From JARRJS01 sp037388885 (GTDB taxonomy: Bacteria > Gemmatimonadota > Gemmatimonadetes > Longimicrobiales > RSA9), in the NCBI GenBank assembly GCA_037388885.1, contig JARRJS010000115.1, positions 1 through 9,997 on the forward strand: DNA of 9,997 bases. The letters are read 5' to 3'. Within the stretch, counting starts at the first letter, position 1; each line of letters opens with the position of its first letter. Position numbers and translations under genes: made by a program. A model generated the notes under the pieces. It ran no database searches. It was not told where the DNA came from and saw only the letters and a list, made by a program, of their open reading frames with translations. Of the stretch, positions 1 to 7,597 are shown piece by piece.

Positions 1-935
1 ACCCCATCTTCGTGGAAGACTTTCCGCTTGCGCCGGGTCAACAGGCGCCCATGCGGCGCTTCAAGTGGATCGGCGGCGGCTATCCCGGGACCATGGGAAA
101 CCCCGTCGTGGCGGGCAGGGCCATCACCTGGGATGACCTTAGGCATCGGGCCCCGGTAGTCATGATCACCGAGAACATGGCCCGGGAGTACTGGGGGGAT
201 CCGGCGCGGGCCGTGGGACGTCGTATCTGCACCGGCTTCGAGCCCGGAGACTGGCGGGAGATCATCGGCGTGGTGGGCAACGTGCGCGACGACGGCATCG
301 AACGGGACCCGGTGGATATCGTTTACTGGCCCATGGTCATGGATCGATTCTGGCCCGAGACCCGGGGCGACGCTCCCTTCGTCCAGAGGACCATGACGTA
401 CGTGGTCCGGAGTCCGCGGGTCGGGACCGCGGGGTTCCTCGACGAGATCCGGCGTGCCGTCTGGGCGGCATACCCCAACCGCACCCGGCCCCTGGGCAAC
501 GTCCGCACCATGGCGACCCTCCAGCGGGAGTCCATGGCGCGCACCTCCTTCACCCTGGTGATGTTGAGCATCGCCGCTGCCGTGGCGCTTCTTCTGGGCG
601 TCATCGGGATCTACGGGGTGGTCTCGTACGCCGTGGGCCGGCGGACCCAGGAGCTCGGAATCCGCATGGCCATGGGTGCGAAGCCGGGGATGGTGACCCG
701 GATGGTCATGAGGCAGGGCCTGGTGCTCGCGCTCGTCGGAGTCGTCGTGGGACTGGGCTTGGCGGCGGCGGCAACACGCCTCATGGGCGCGATCCTCTTC
801 GGGGTGAGTCCCCTGGATCCGCTGACATACGGTCTGGTGGCTATAGCGCTGCCCGGCATCGCTCTGCTGGCGACGTATGTCCCGGCCCGCAGAGCGGCCG
901 GCGTGGATCCGGCTGCGGCCTTACGGGCGGAATGA
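1..935 (+). CDS. ABC transporter permease, ADOP/MacB-FtsX type (5' partial)
   Basis: This is the C-terminal part of an inner-membrane permease. The reading frame is open through base 3 to the window edge, so the GTG at 12 is not a real start and the N-terminal part is missing. Counting from that GTG, residues 1-165 are the end of a MacB-like periplasmic domain (segments GVVGNVRDDGI and YVVRSP). Residues about 178-307 are an FtsX domain: a first helix (VMLSIAAAVALLLGVIGIYG), the cytoplasmic stretch RRTQELGIRMAMGA, further helices, then the family-typical FGVSPLDPLTY and the ending PARRAAGVDPAAALRAE. The same architecture closes the permease at 4531-6990. In MacB relatives such proteins work with an ATPase in mechanotransmission or export, but none is visible here and the substrate cannot be told. 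The TGA at 933 is followed 8 bases later by a perfect stem-loop. The family call is firm; the exact subfamily is inferred. Confidence 0.9.
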   Translation, partial: PIFVEDFPLAPGQQAPMRRFKWIGGGYPGTMGNPVVAGRAITWDDLRHRAPVVMITENMAREYWGDPARAVGRRICTGFEPGDWREIIGVVGNVRDDGIERDPVDIVYWPMVMDRFWPETRGDAPFVQRTMTYVVRSPRVGTAGFLDEIRRAVWAAYPNRTRPLGNVRTMATLQRESMARTSFTLVMLSIAAAVALLLGVIGIYGVVSYAVGRRTQELGIRMAMGAKPGMVTRMVMRQGLVLALVGVVVGLGLAAAATRLMGAILFGVSPLDPLTYGLVAIALPGIALLATYVPARRAAGVDPAAALRAE

Positions 936-943
936 TGCGAGAC

Positions 944-971
944 CGCCGGCGCCATGCCAATGGCGCCGGCG
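944..971. terminator. Perfect 12-bp stem-loop between convergent genes
   Basis: Bases 944-955 (CGCCGGCGCCAT) and 960-971 (ATGGCGCCGGCG) are exact reverse complements around a 4-base loop GCCA. The hairpin starts 8 bases after the permease stop and ends 12 bases before the amt stop on the other strand, so it probably ends or protects both transcripts. Neither strand carries a T-run after the stem, so it is not a classical intrinsic terminator; 3'-end stabilisation is equally possible. Confidence 0.65.
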
Positions 972-983
972 ACCGGCTATGTG

Positions 984-2231
984 CTACACACTCTCGAGAT
1001 AGGCCGTCTCCCCGTGGAGCCCCTCGTCGAGACCCATCTGCTCCATGGCTTCGGACACCTTCACCGGCGTGATCTTGTTGATCAGCGACAGCATGATGTA
1101 CGTGAATCCGAACGCCCACACGGACGACAGCACCACGGCGACCAACTGCTTGAAGAAGAAGCTCGGGTTGCCGGCGAAGAGGCCGTTCACCCCCCCGGTG
1201 GCCGCGGAGTTCCACGCCGTCGAGGCGAACAGTCCGAGCAGGACGATGCCGAGGAAGCCACCCACGCCGTGGACCCCCCAGACGTCCAGTGCGTCGTCCC
1301 ATTGCAGCCTGTTCTTGAGACGGACGGCGTAGTAGCAGACCAGGCCGGCGATGGCGCCGATGAGCGCGGCGATTTCCGGAGAGACGTACCCGGCGGCCGG
1401 CGTGATCGTGGCGAGGCCGGCCACGGCGCCCGTGAGCAGGCCCAGGAATTTCGGCTTGCGGAAGCTCACCCACTCCACCAGCAGCCACGCGATTGCGGCG
1501 AACGAAGCCGCGATATCCGTGTTGAGGAACGCGACTGCCGTGATGGAGTTGACGGCGAACTCGCTGCCCGCGTTGAAACCGTACCACCCGAACCACAAGA
1601 GGCCGGTGCCCAGGGCCACGAGCGGAATGCTGTGTGGCCCCCGGTCTTCCACTGCCCGCTTGCCGACGTACAGCACCGAGGCCAGCGCGGCCAGACCGGC
1701 GATGTTGTGAACCACGATGCCGCCGGCGAAGTCCTTGACGCCCCACTGCGCCAGAAGCCCGCCCCCCCAGATCATGTGGACGAAGGGGAAGTAAACGAAG
1801 ACCAGCCATGCCGTAAGGAAGAACATGTAGGCCTTGAACGTGACCCGGTTGGCGAACGCCCCCGTGATGAGCGCCGGCGTGATGATGGCGAACATCATCT
1901 GGTAGGCGCAGAACACGATCATGGGGATCGTCGGATTCGGCGACGGCGTCTGAAGCGTGATGCCGTGCAGAAAAGCCCAGTGGAAGTTACCGATGATCCC
2001 GGCGAAGTCCGTGCCGCTCTGCAGGCTGCCGGAGAAACACATGGAAAAACCGAACGCCCACCAGAGCACGGTCGTCCAGCCCATGGACACGAAGCTCTGG
2101 ATCATGATGGCCAGCACATTCTTGCGTCCCACCAGGCCACCGTAAAAAAAGGCCAGCCCCGGAGTCATGAGCATCACGAGGCTGGAGCACAAAAGCATGA
2201 AGGCAGTGTTGCCTGTGTCGAGGTGCAGCAT
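984..2231 (-). CDS. amt: Ammonium transporter (Amt/MEP/Rh family)
   Basis: This is a 415-residue inner-membrane channel that conducts ammonium into the cell, of normal family length. By alignment to E. coli AmtB from memory, the functional residues are present: Phe gate F114 and F219, substrate-site W155, W216 and S223, D167 in KDFAGG, and the pore twin histidines H175 (GIVVH) and H321 (WGVHGVGG). Further hallmarks are TPGLAFFYGGLVGRKN near the N terminus, WGGGLLA and WYGFNAGS. The cytoplasmic tail GLDEGLHGETAY (400-411) matches the conserved tail that P-II (GlnK) proteins act on in other bacteria. There is no separate cleavable signal peptide. The ATG at 2231 is supported by AAGGAGAG just upstream. 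It lies 188 bp downstream of the outer-membrane protein gene on the same strand; no glnK adjoins it, unlike the usual glnK-amtB pair. Confidence 0.97.
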   Translation of the reverse strand: MLHLDTGNTAFMLLCSSLVMLMTPGLAFFYGGLVGRKNVLAIMIQSFVSMGWTTVLWWAFGFSMCFSGSLQSGTDFAGIIGNFHWAFLHGITLQTPSPNPTIPMIVFCAYQMMFAIITPALITGAFANRVTFKAYMFFLTAWLVFVYFPFVHMIWGGGLLAQWGVKDFAGGIVVHNIAGLAALASVLYVGKRAVEDRGPHSIPLVALGTGLLWFGWYGFNAGSEFAVNSITAVAFLNTDIAASFAAIAWLLVEWVSFRKPKFLGLLTGAVAGLATITPAAGYVSPEIAALIGAIAGLVCYYAVRLKNRLQWDDALDVWGVHGVGGFLGIVLLGLFASTAWNSAATGGVNGLFAGNPSFFFKQLVAVVLSSVWAFGFTYIMLSLINKITPVKVSEAMEQMGLDEGLHGETAYLESV

Positions 2232-2236
2232 TGCGT

Positions 2237-2244
2237 CTCTCCTT
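2237..2244 (-). promoter_or_regulatory. Ribosome binding site of amt
   Basis: On the minus strand, AAGGAGAG stands 5 bases before the ATG at 2231 (the AGGAG core is 7 bases away). This is close to the consensus and fixes the amt start. Confidence 0.85.
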
Positions 2245-2419
2245 AGGCATCGCGCCGCGGGGCCCAGCTGTCATGTGCGGACTGCTGGCTCTGGGTGTGT
2301 CCCGGCGTCGAGCATTACGGAGTTAGGCCTCAGAAAGGCATCCTGCAAGTCGCCAGACCCCGACGCGGGAGAGGCGAGGAAGAGGGCGGGCAGGTGGTCT
2401 ACGCTCCCCCTCAATTCGG

Positions 2420-3181
2420 TCAGAAGCCTATGGCGAACACGCCGTAGGTCCTGCCCACCACCGCACTCCGCACCACGGCCGCCGACACGTATGGCTCGAA
2501 GCTCCGGAGGGAGAAGCTGTGTGTCGCCCGCAGCGCATACTCCATCGCCTGCCCCGCGAGGTTGTGGTAGAAGCGGGGGCTGTCCTTGAGAAGGAACGCG
2601 ATGTCCCCATCCAGGCGGACGAAGCGAAGGGACACCTGGCTGCTCAGCTCCGCGAAGAGCGAATGGTCGGGGTCGTTGTAGGCGTTCCATGCCACCATGC
2701 AAGTCACCGGCACCGCCGACGGCGTGAACTGCCCGGCGATTTCTTCGGTGTGGGCGCCTGTCGACTGTCCGTTGACCACACCGCCGAAGTTGGTGAACCG
2801 CCCGGTATCGCCGGGGCCGGGGAAGTAGTAGTCCGTGCCGGTGAGCGTAAGCTCGCCGGCCCCGAATTCCCGGTCCCACGATAGGTACGTGTCGATCTCC
2901 TTGTAGTCCCGCCCGTTCAGGTCGGGGTTTCTTTCGACGCCCCACGCGCTCCACACGCCGATGGTGACGGCCCGGGCGGACACATGCACATCGGGCTGCA
3001 GATTGACCTTGTCCAGCACTTCGCCACGCCAGATGTACCGGGACACCAACGCGCCCTCGACTGTCACAGTCCATCCCCTGGACGGTTCCGCCTGGGCGGC
3101 AGCTACGCCGGGACAGCCAGGGCTCAGGATGGCCGCGAGCATCAGCGCGCGCACGGCCTGACTACGATTCCGACGGATCAT
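2420..3181 (-). CDS. Probable outer-membrane beta-barrel protein, TorF/TIGR02001-like
   Basis: The protein has 253 residues. It starts with a basic stretch (MIRRNR) and a hydrophobic segment ending in VAAAQA, a good Sec signal peptide cleaved after about residue 31. The rest shows alternating polar and hydrophobic strands, including LVSRYIWRG (45-53), close to the Ser-x-Tyr-x-x-Arg-Gly motif at the start of TIGR02001/TorF-type putative porins, and it ends in a terminal Phe (VFAIGF) as barrels inserted by BAM do. It lies upstream of amt on the same strand; in Proteobacteria such porin-like genes often sit beside glnK-amtB, which fits a role in letting nitrogen compounds across the outer membrane, though this is inference. 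I chose the ATG at 3181 because GAGG lies 6 bases upstream. An in-frame ATG at 3193 would add four residues and has no visible binding site. Outer-membrane location is fairly sure; the family name is tentative. Confidence 0.7.
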   Translation of the reverse strand: MIRRNRSQAVRALMLAAILSPGCPGVAAAQAEPSRGWTVTVEGALVSRYIWRGEVLDKVNLQPDVHVSARAVTIGVWSAWGVERNPDLNGRDYKEIDTYLSWDREFGAGELTLTGTDYYFPGPGDTGRFTNFGGVVNGQSTGAHTEEIAGQFTPSAVPVTCMVAWNAYNDPDHSLFAELSSQVSLRFVRLDGDIAFLLKDSPRFYHNLAGQAMEYALRATHSFSLRSFEPYVSAAVVRSAVVGRTYGVFAIGF

Positions 3182-3193
3182 TGTGGGCCTCAT

Positions 3194-3429
3194 CGGTCAC
3201 ACTATGGTTCTGCCACCGCCACGGCCGGGACGAAAACCACAAACCACCGTAGCCATGGAGCAGGCATTCCTCATGTAATCGGTGATGAAAGTAGCGCGTC
3301 AGGTCGATACTACGCCACGGGAGGGCTTCGGGGTCTCGGGCCGCAACGCAGAGGTGGAAGGAGCGGTAGGCGGTCAAGCGAGGCGACCGGCACAAGGGTG
3401 GAGTCTCGAGCGTTTTTCAGGTAGGGACG
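3194..3429. promoter_or_regulatory. Divergent intergenic region, presumed promoters
   Basis: This stretch lies between the minus-strand outer-membrane gene and the plus-strand metallopeptidase. It must hold promoters for at least one direction if the flanking genes are transcribed independently. I see no convincing -35/-10 pair, sigma-54 -24/-12 element or long inverted repeat. The short reading frames across it have no binding site or protein-like composition. Confidence 0.35.
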
Positions 3430-3471
3430 GTGAGCAGCGGGTCTGCTGTGGACGCCCGGGAGCCTAGGACC

Positions 3472-4428
3472 ATGCGCGTGTACGGACCTGGCCTCACGAC
3501 CGCATTCGCGAAATCCTTTTCGCGCGGCGCCGTTCTATGCGCGTTGATCCTCTGCGGTTGCCATGGCGATCCCGCAGCGCCTCCGCCGGGAACGTCGGGC
3601 CTGTGGGCCCGCTACACCCCCTTCCGCTGGACCCACGATGGCAGTCCGTACCGGTCGGCGTTCTTCACCGTCTACAGCGACGCCGCACCTGACGCGGTGA
3701 AACGGCAGGTCGGGGAGATCGCGGATACGTGTTGGGCGCAGATCCTGAAGCTGTTCGACGTCGACGACTCGACGACGTTCAGGTACCCACCCGGCGCATC
3801 GCGCCTGGAGATCTACATCAACAGGAACCACGAAGAAGGCATCAACTGGGCGTACTGGGGTGGCTTCATCATCACCATCCGAGCAGCGGAGATCACGGGC
3901 CACCGACATGACTATGTCGTGTACACGGTCGCACACGAGCTCACGCACGATCTCGAGTTCCTGATCGAAGGGCGCGAAGATCTGGGTACCGATGTGTGGT
4001 TCAAGGAAGGGATCGCGACGTTTATCGGTTGCCTGGAGAGCACGGCGTTCCGGACCATCCGCAGCCTGAGCGAGCTCGATTCCTGGATCGCCCAGAACCG
4101 GGATGTACCGGGTGGCGGCAACCCCATCGCCATTCACCAGGACTCGGACTATCCGCCAGAGGCGGACCGAAACCAGTACTACCGGCTGTTCGAGCTGGCG
4201 TTGCGCTATCTCCTGGATGAGCAGGGGGCCGGGCGGTCGGTTCAGGATGTACGCGACGTGTTCGTCGACCTGAGCGACGGGATTCCCTTCCCCGTCTCGT
4301 TTCGGGAGCGCTTCGGCATGGACGTGGACGATTTCGAGGCGGGATTCTTCGATCACGTGAGGTCGTATCTGAGCCCCGTCGCCGCACTCACGCTCGCGAC
4401 GGGACGCGTGGAAACGGGGCGTCCCTGA
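3472..4428 (+). CDS. Predicted lipoprotein zinc metallopeptidase (HExxH...E)
   Basis: This 318-residue envelope protein (counted from the ATG at 3472) has a lipoprotein signal: hydrophobic AVLCALILCGC with the lipobox LCGC, lipidated at Cys30. It is followed by a Pro-rich linker (PAAPPPG). The catalytic region is VAHELTHDLEFL, an HExxH zinc motif (His155, Glu156, His159), with a Glu in WFKEGIATF (Glu179) placed 19 residues after the second His. That arrangement is like the gluzincins (M1/peptidase-MA type), where WxxEG supplies the third zinc ligand. The C-terminal stretch FRERFGMDVDDFEAGFFDHV resembles the helical end of peptidase-MA-like proteins. The substrate is unknown. A GTG at 3430 would add 14 residues; I prefer the ATG because it gives a normal signal-peptide length and has GGGAG 9 bases upstream, but both sites are weak. 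The ADOP permease follows after 102 bases and may be cotranscribed. The metallopeptidase call is good; the family assignment is tentative. Confidence 0.8.
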   Translation: MRVYGPGLTTAFAKSFSRGAVLCALILCGCHGDPAAPPPGTSGLWARYTPFRWTHDGSPYRSAFFTVYSDAAPDAVKRQVGEIADTCWAQILKLFDVDDSTTFRYPPGASRLEIYINRNHEEGINWAYWGGFIITIRAAEITGHRHDYVVYTVAHELTHDLEFLIEGREDLGTDVWFKEGIATFIGCLESTAFRTIRSLSELDSWIAQNRDVPGGGNPIAIHQDSDYPPEADRNQYYRLFELALRYLLDEQGAGRSVQDVRDVFVDLSDGIPFPVSFRERFGMDVDDFEAGFFDHVRSYLSPVAALTLATGRVETGRP

Positions 4429-4449
4429 CCGAGTCCAGGTCGGGCCTTC

Positions 4450-4465
4450 CCACCCAAGGGGGTGG
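4450..4465 (+). other. Small GC hairpin between peptidase and permease
   Basis: CCACCC (4450-4455) and GGGTGG (4460-4465) can pair around AAGG. The six-base stem is short and has no T-run, so a terminator is doubtful. It overlaps the alternative GTG start (4462) of the next gene, which argues mildly against that start. Confidence 0.25.
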
Positions 4466-4530
4466 CCAGACCCCCGCTCCCCGACGCATCTTGCGACCGG
4501 ACCGCCACCCCAGGACCGGACTGCCGCCCC

Positions 4531-6990
4531 ATGGGAGATCTTCGCGCTGCGCTGCAGGGCCTGATCCGCCGCCCCTTTTCCTCTGTGGTAGCTGTCACCA
4601 TCCTCGCCCTGGGCCTGTCCGCCGGCGCTGGCGTCTTCACCTATCTCAACGGATTCCGTCAGCCGTTCCCCGGCGTCGACGCCCGGCGTCTGGTTCGGCT
4701 TTTCGACGCCACGGACGCGGATCCCTACGCCAACCCCTCGTACCTCGACTATCTGGACTACGCGAAAGGGGCCACCGGGGCCTTCGAAGGGATCGCAGCG
4801 GTCCAGTCGGGATACGCGGCCAGCATCCGCCACGAAGCCTCGACGGAAGTCGTGTTTCTGGAGGCCGTTTCCGGAAACTACTTCCCTCTGCTGCACGTGG
4901 AGATGAGCGCGGGGCGAGGTCTGAGGGTGGAAGACGATCTCCCCGGTGCCGATCCGGCTGCCGTGATCTCCTACGGTTGGTGGCAGCGGCAATGGAACGG
5001 CGACCCCTCGGTGATCGGCTCCGTGGTCTATTTCAACTTCAGGCCCTACACGGTGGTGGGGGTGGCCTCGCCGCGCTTCCTGGGCACCGTGGCGTCGTAC
5101 CGCCCGGACGCCTGGCTGCCCTTCGAGCCTTTCAAGGCACGCTACACGAGCTGGGCCCGGGCCTCGGAGCAACGAGATGTCCCCCTCGTGAAGGTCCACG
5201 CGCGCCTCCGCAAGGGAGTCACCCGGCAACAGGCCACGGCGGAGCTGCGAAGGTTGGCTGCCGGGCTCGACGAGGCCTACCCCCGTCAAGGTGGCCGGGC
5301 CCGCCGACCTGTTCTGGCCCCGGTCACCTGGATCGATCCTCGCGCCCGGGCGGCCGAGGCGGGGACACTGCGCGTGATGATGGCGGCCGCGGTGGGATTC
5401 GTCGTGCTCGTCTGTGCCAACGCCGGGAACCTCCTGCTGGCTATTGCCGCAGGCCGCCGCCGTGAGATGGCGCTGCGGGCGGCCCTGCGTGCCACGCGGG
5501 GCCGCCTCTTCCGGCGGACGCTTGCGGAGAGCGCATTGTTGGCGGCAGCAGCGGGCGTGGTGGCTCTTGCCCTGGCAGGGCCGGCCGCCATGCAACTTGG
5601 ATCGTATTTCGCCCGGCCCAGCATCTGGGGCGCAAACGTCGCCCGGCATGTGGCCGTGGATGCGCGCGTGGCCTGGTTCACGGTGGTGGCGTCCCTGGCG
5701 GTGAGCGTTCTGGCGGGCCTGTTGCCCGCCGTGGCCGCGTACCGGCGCGATGTGGCGGACACCCTGAAAACGGGTGCCGGGGATGGGGAAGGTCCCCCCC
5801 GCAAGGTGGGAAGGTGGCGGATCCCCGGAGCGAGGGAGTTGATGGTCTCGGTCCAGGTGGGTCTGTCCGTGGTGCTTCTCGTGGTGGCCGGACTGACGCT
5901 CCGCACGCTCTCCAACGTGAACGACATCGACCCGGGGTTCCGGTACCGGAACCTGCTTGGCAGCTATATCTCGACGAGCAGCACCGGCGTAACGGTGAAC
6001 GAGAGGGACCACTGGTTCCGGAACCTGGCCGAACGTCTCACCGAGGAGCCCTGGGTGCGGGCGGCCACCATCTCGAACCAGCCCCCGCTCTCCCCACACG
6101 GCACGGCCTCATTCAGACTGGAAGGTGCCGCCGAAGACGTCGACATGGTGTACTCTACGGTCATCCCCGGGTATTTCCGGACCCTCGGCATGACCGTCGT
6201 CCGGGGCCGCGCGTTCACCCCGGGGGACACCCTCGGCGCGCCGAAGGTGGCCGTGGTCAACGAAGCCCTGGTTCGCCAATACTTCCCGGGCAGCGACGGT
6301 TTGGGACGCCGGTTGTGGTGGCCCGGTACCACCGGGGCGAAGGACCGCGCATACGAGATCGTCGGCGTGGTGAACGACGCCCGCGTCAGCGACTTCCTCG
6401 CGCAACCCGGGCCATCGGTCTACTTCGCGAATCCGCAGCAAGCCTATGCCTCGGGGAGCGGGCTGACCGTCGCCACGACCATCGATCCCGCCGCCGCCGT
6501 TCCTCGCCTCTACCAGTGGCTCCGGAACTTCGAAAGCCACATCGCCATCGTGAACATCGTTCCGTACACCGAGGTGGTGCGCGGCTTCACGTACGCGCAA
6601 CGCATGAACGCGCAGATGTTCTCCGCCCTGGCCCTCCTGGGTCTGGTGCTGGCGGTCGTGGGCATCTTCAGCGTCATGAGCCTGGCGGTGACCCAGCGTA
6701 CCCGGGAGATCGGCGTTCGCATGGCCATCGGAGCCCGCCGCGCGGATATCCGTGGCATGGTCGTACGGAGGGTCGTCGCACCCGTCCTTCTGGGTCTTAC
6801 AGGGGGGCTGGCCATTTCATGGGCGCTGGCAGGTCTCGTGAAGAGTTTGCTCTTCGGAGTTGCCGCCACAGACCCGCTCAGCGTCGCCGCTGCGGTTGTG
6901 ATCTTCCTCGTGGTTGCGCTGCTCGCCGCGCTTTTGCCCGCCCACCGCGCTGCCTCGGTCGACCCCATGCGCTCTTTGCGCGTGGAGTGA
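4531..6990 (+). CDS. ABC transporter permease, ADOP family (duplicated MacB/FtsX)
   Basis: This complete inner-membrane permease has 819 residues from the ATG at 4531 and the duplicated layout of the ADOP family. Roughly: an N-terminal helix after MGDLRAALQGLIRRPF (residues 1-40); a first periplasmic MacB-like domain (about 45-280); a first FtsX domain with the basic loop RRREMALRAALRATRGR (309-324) and helices to about 405; a linker and helix (440-458); a second periplasmic domain (about 465-690, with GYFRTLGMTVVRGRAF and YEIVGVVNDAR); and a C-terminal FtsX domain (695-819, RTREIGVRMAIGARRADIRG, FGVAATDPLS, ending PAHRAASVDPMRSLRVE). ADOP proteins typically lack a neighbouring ATPase, as here; the substrate is unknown. 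I chose 4531 because its N terminus matches the family start. The GTG at 4462 would add 23 Pro-rich residues and overlaps a hairpin. Neither start has a clear binding site. The lipoprotein peptidase precedes it and the four-helix protein follows 67 bases later. Confidence 0.93.
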   Translation: MGDLRAALQGLIRRPFSSVVAVTILALGLSAGAGVFTYLNGFRQPFPGVDARRLVRLFDATDADPYANPSYLDYLDYAKGATGAFEGIAAVQSGYAASIRHEASTEVVFLEAVSGNYFPLLHVEMSAGRGLRVEDDLPGADPAAVISYGWWQRQWNGDPSVIGSVVYFNFRPYTVVGVASPRFLGTVASYRPDAWLPFEPFKARYTSWARASEQRDVPLVKVHARLRKGVTRQQATAELRRLAAGLDEAYPRQGGRARRPVLAPVTWIDPRARAAEAGTLRVMMAAAVGFVVLVCANAGNLLLAIAAGRRREMALRAALRATRGRLFRRTLAESALLAAAAGVVALALAGPAAMQLGSYFARPSIWGANVARHVAVDARVAWFTVVASLAVSVLAGLLPAVAAYRRDVADTLKTGAGDGEGPPRKVGRWRIPGARELMVSVQVGLSVVLLVVAGLTLRTLSNVNDIDPGFRYRNLLGSYISTSSTGVTVNERDHWFRNLAERLTEEPWVRAATISNQPPLSPHGTASFRLEGAAEDVDMVYSTVIPGYFRTLGMTVVRGRAFTPGDTLGAPKVAVVNEALVRQYFPGSDGLGRRLWWPGTTGAKDRAYEIVGVVNDARVSDFLAQPGPSVYFANPQQAYASGSGLTVATTIDPAAAVPRLYQWLRNFESHIAIVNIVPYTEVVRGFTYAQRMNAQMFSALALLGLVLAVVGIFSVMSLAVTQRTREIGVRMAIGARRADIRGMVVRRVVAPVLLGLTGGLAISWALAGLVKSLLFGVAATDPLSVAAAVVIFLVVALLAALLPAHRAASVDPMRSLRVE

Positions 6991-7044
6991 GTGGCGGGCG
7001 AGATGATCCGTGCCATGTGGATGATCGGAAGACCCAACAAAAAC

Positions 7045-7050
7045 AGGAGA
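7045..7050 (+). promoter_or_regulatory. Ribosome binding site deciding the GTG start at 7058
   Basis: AGGAGA lies 7 bases upstream of the GTG at 7058, near the optimum. It supports translation of the following small membrane protein from this non-ATG codon. Confidence 0.75.
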
Positions 7051-7057
7051 ACGACCA

Positions 7058-7507
7058 GTGGACCAAGCAAGGCGTGGAATCTGGGATATGTGGCTCACGG
7101 CTCTTGCCGCTGGCGTGGCCCTCGCGGGCTTCCTTCTGGCGTTCTTTCCAGCTTCCGTTCCTGTGAACGCTCTCATCAACCGCTACGCCGATCCCGTGTT
7201 TTGGCCCGAAGGCGGTTTGACGCCGTCGATCCTGGCGTATCGCAGTTGGGTTTTCGGTGTGACCGGTGCCGTCATGGGCGGGTGGGGGATGTTGATGGTC
7301 TGGGTGGTTCGCGGGCCGTTTCGCCGGCGCGAGCGGTGGGCGTGGGCGTCGTTGGCATTGCCTTTAGCCTGTTGGTACCTCGTGGATACGGCATCCTCGT
7401 TGGCGCACGGTGTGGTCTCGAATGCCATCCTGAACACGGGGCTGCTCGTACTCTTCGCGCCGCCCCTCATCGGTTCGGCCCCGACGTTTCTGCGTTCGCG
7501 TACGTGA
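7058..7507 (+). CDS. Small four-helix membrane protein, function unknown
   Basis: The product has 149 residues and I cannot assign it to a named family with certainty. Four hydrophobic segments are visible at about residues 11-31, 63-84, 94-110 and 121-138. The basic stretch FRRRER (88-93) between helices 2 and 3 is likely cytoplasmic by the positive-inside rule, and a 30-residue loop (31-60, with NRYADPVFWP) lies between helices 1 and 2 on the other side. Helix 3 contains the unusual polar sequence ACWYLVDTASSLAHG (104-118), with Asp and His that could be functional. The GTG start is supported by AGGAGA at 7 bases. It sits 67 bases after the permease and 126 bases before the SPFH gene in the same direction, so it may be cotranscribed with either. 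It resembles small integral membrane proteins annotated as hypothetical in several phyla. That it is a real gene is likely; its function is unknown. Confidence 0.75.
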   Translation: MDQARRGIWDMWLTALAAGVALAGFLLAFFPASVPVNALINRYADPVFWPEGGLTPSILAYRSWVFGVTGAVMGGWGMLMVWVVRGPFRRRERWAWASLALPLACWYLVDTASSLAHGVVSNAILNTGLLVLFAPPLIGSAPTFLRSRT

Positions 7508-7597
7508 GCACAGACCGTCAAGGGGAATTCGCCGACGATCGGAACCGCGGGTGGCCCTGGAGCTGGGCGGCGCGCAGCAGATCGGCGGCGTATCTTG

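Noticed and set aside
954..2246. Plus-strand open frame of 430 codons antisense to amt
   Set aside because: Its composition is dominated by Arg, Asp, Glu, His and Gly, with no recognisable fold; it is a shadow of the amt codons.
2232..2419. Possible separate amt promoter (TTGCAG, 17 bases, TAACTC on the minus strand) or a remnant of glnK
   Set aside because: The hexamers match consensus poorly, and the 188 bases do not encode any P-II-like segment in any frame I read.
3194..3270. Possible sigma-54 promoter ahead of the outer-membrane/amt pair, expected for nitrogen-regulated genes
   Set aside because: TGGC occurrences on the minus strand are not followed by GC at the required -12 spacing.
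3162..3395. Possible 77-codon minus-strand gene in the divergent intergenic region
   Set aside because: It has no binding site, overlaps the outer-membrane gene start and has no protein-like pattern.
3535..6099. Minus-strand open frame of 854 codons antisense to the peptidase and permease
   Set aside because: It is rich in Arg, Gly, His and Pro, shows no domain or membrane pattern, and covers two well-supported genes. High GC at third positions removes stops in this antisense frame.
5814..7166. Plus-strand 450-codon frame inside the permease and across the next gene start
   Set aside because: It is a frame-shifted reading of the permease, rich in Arg, Gly and His, with no motif.
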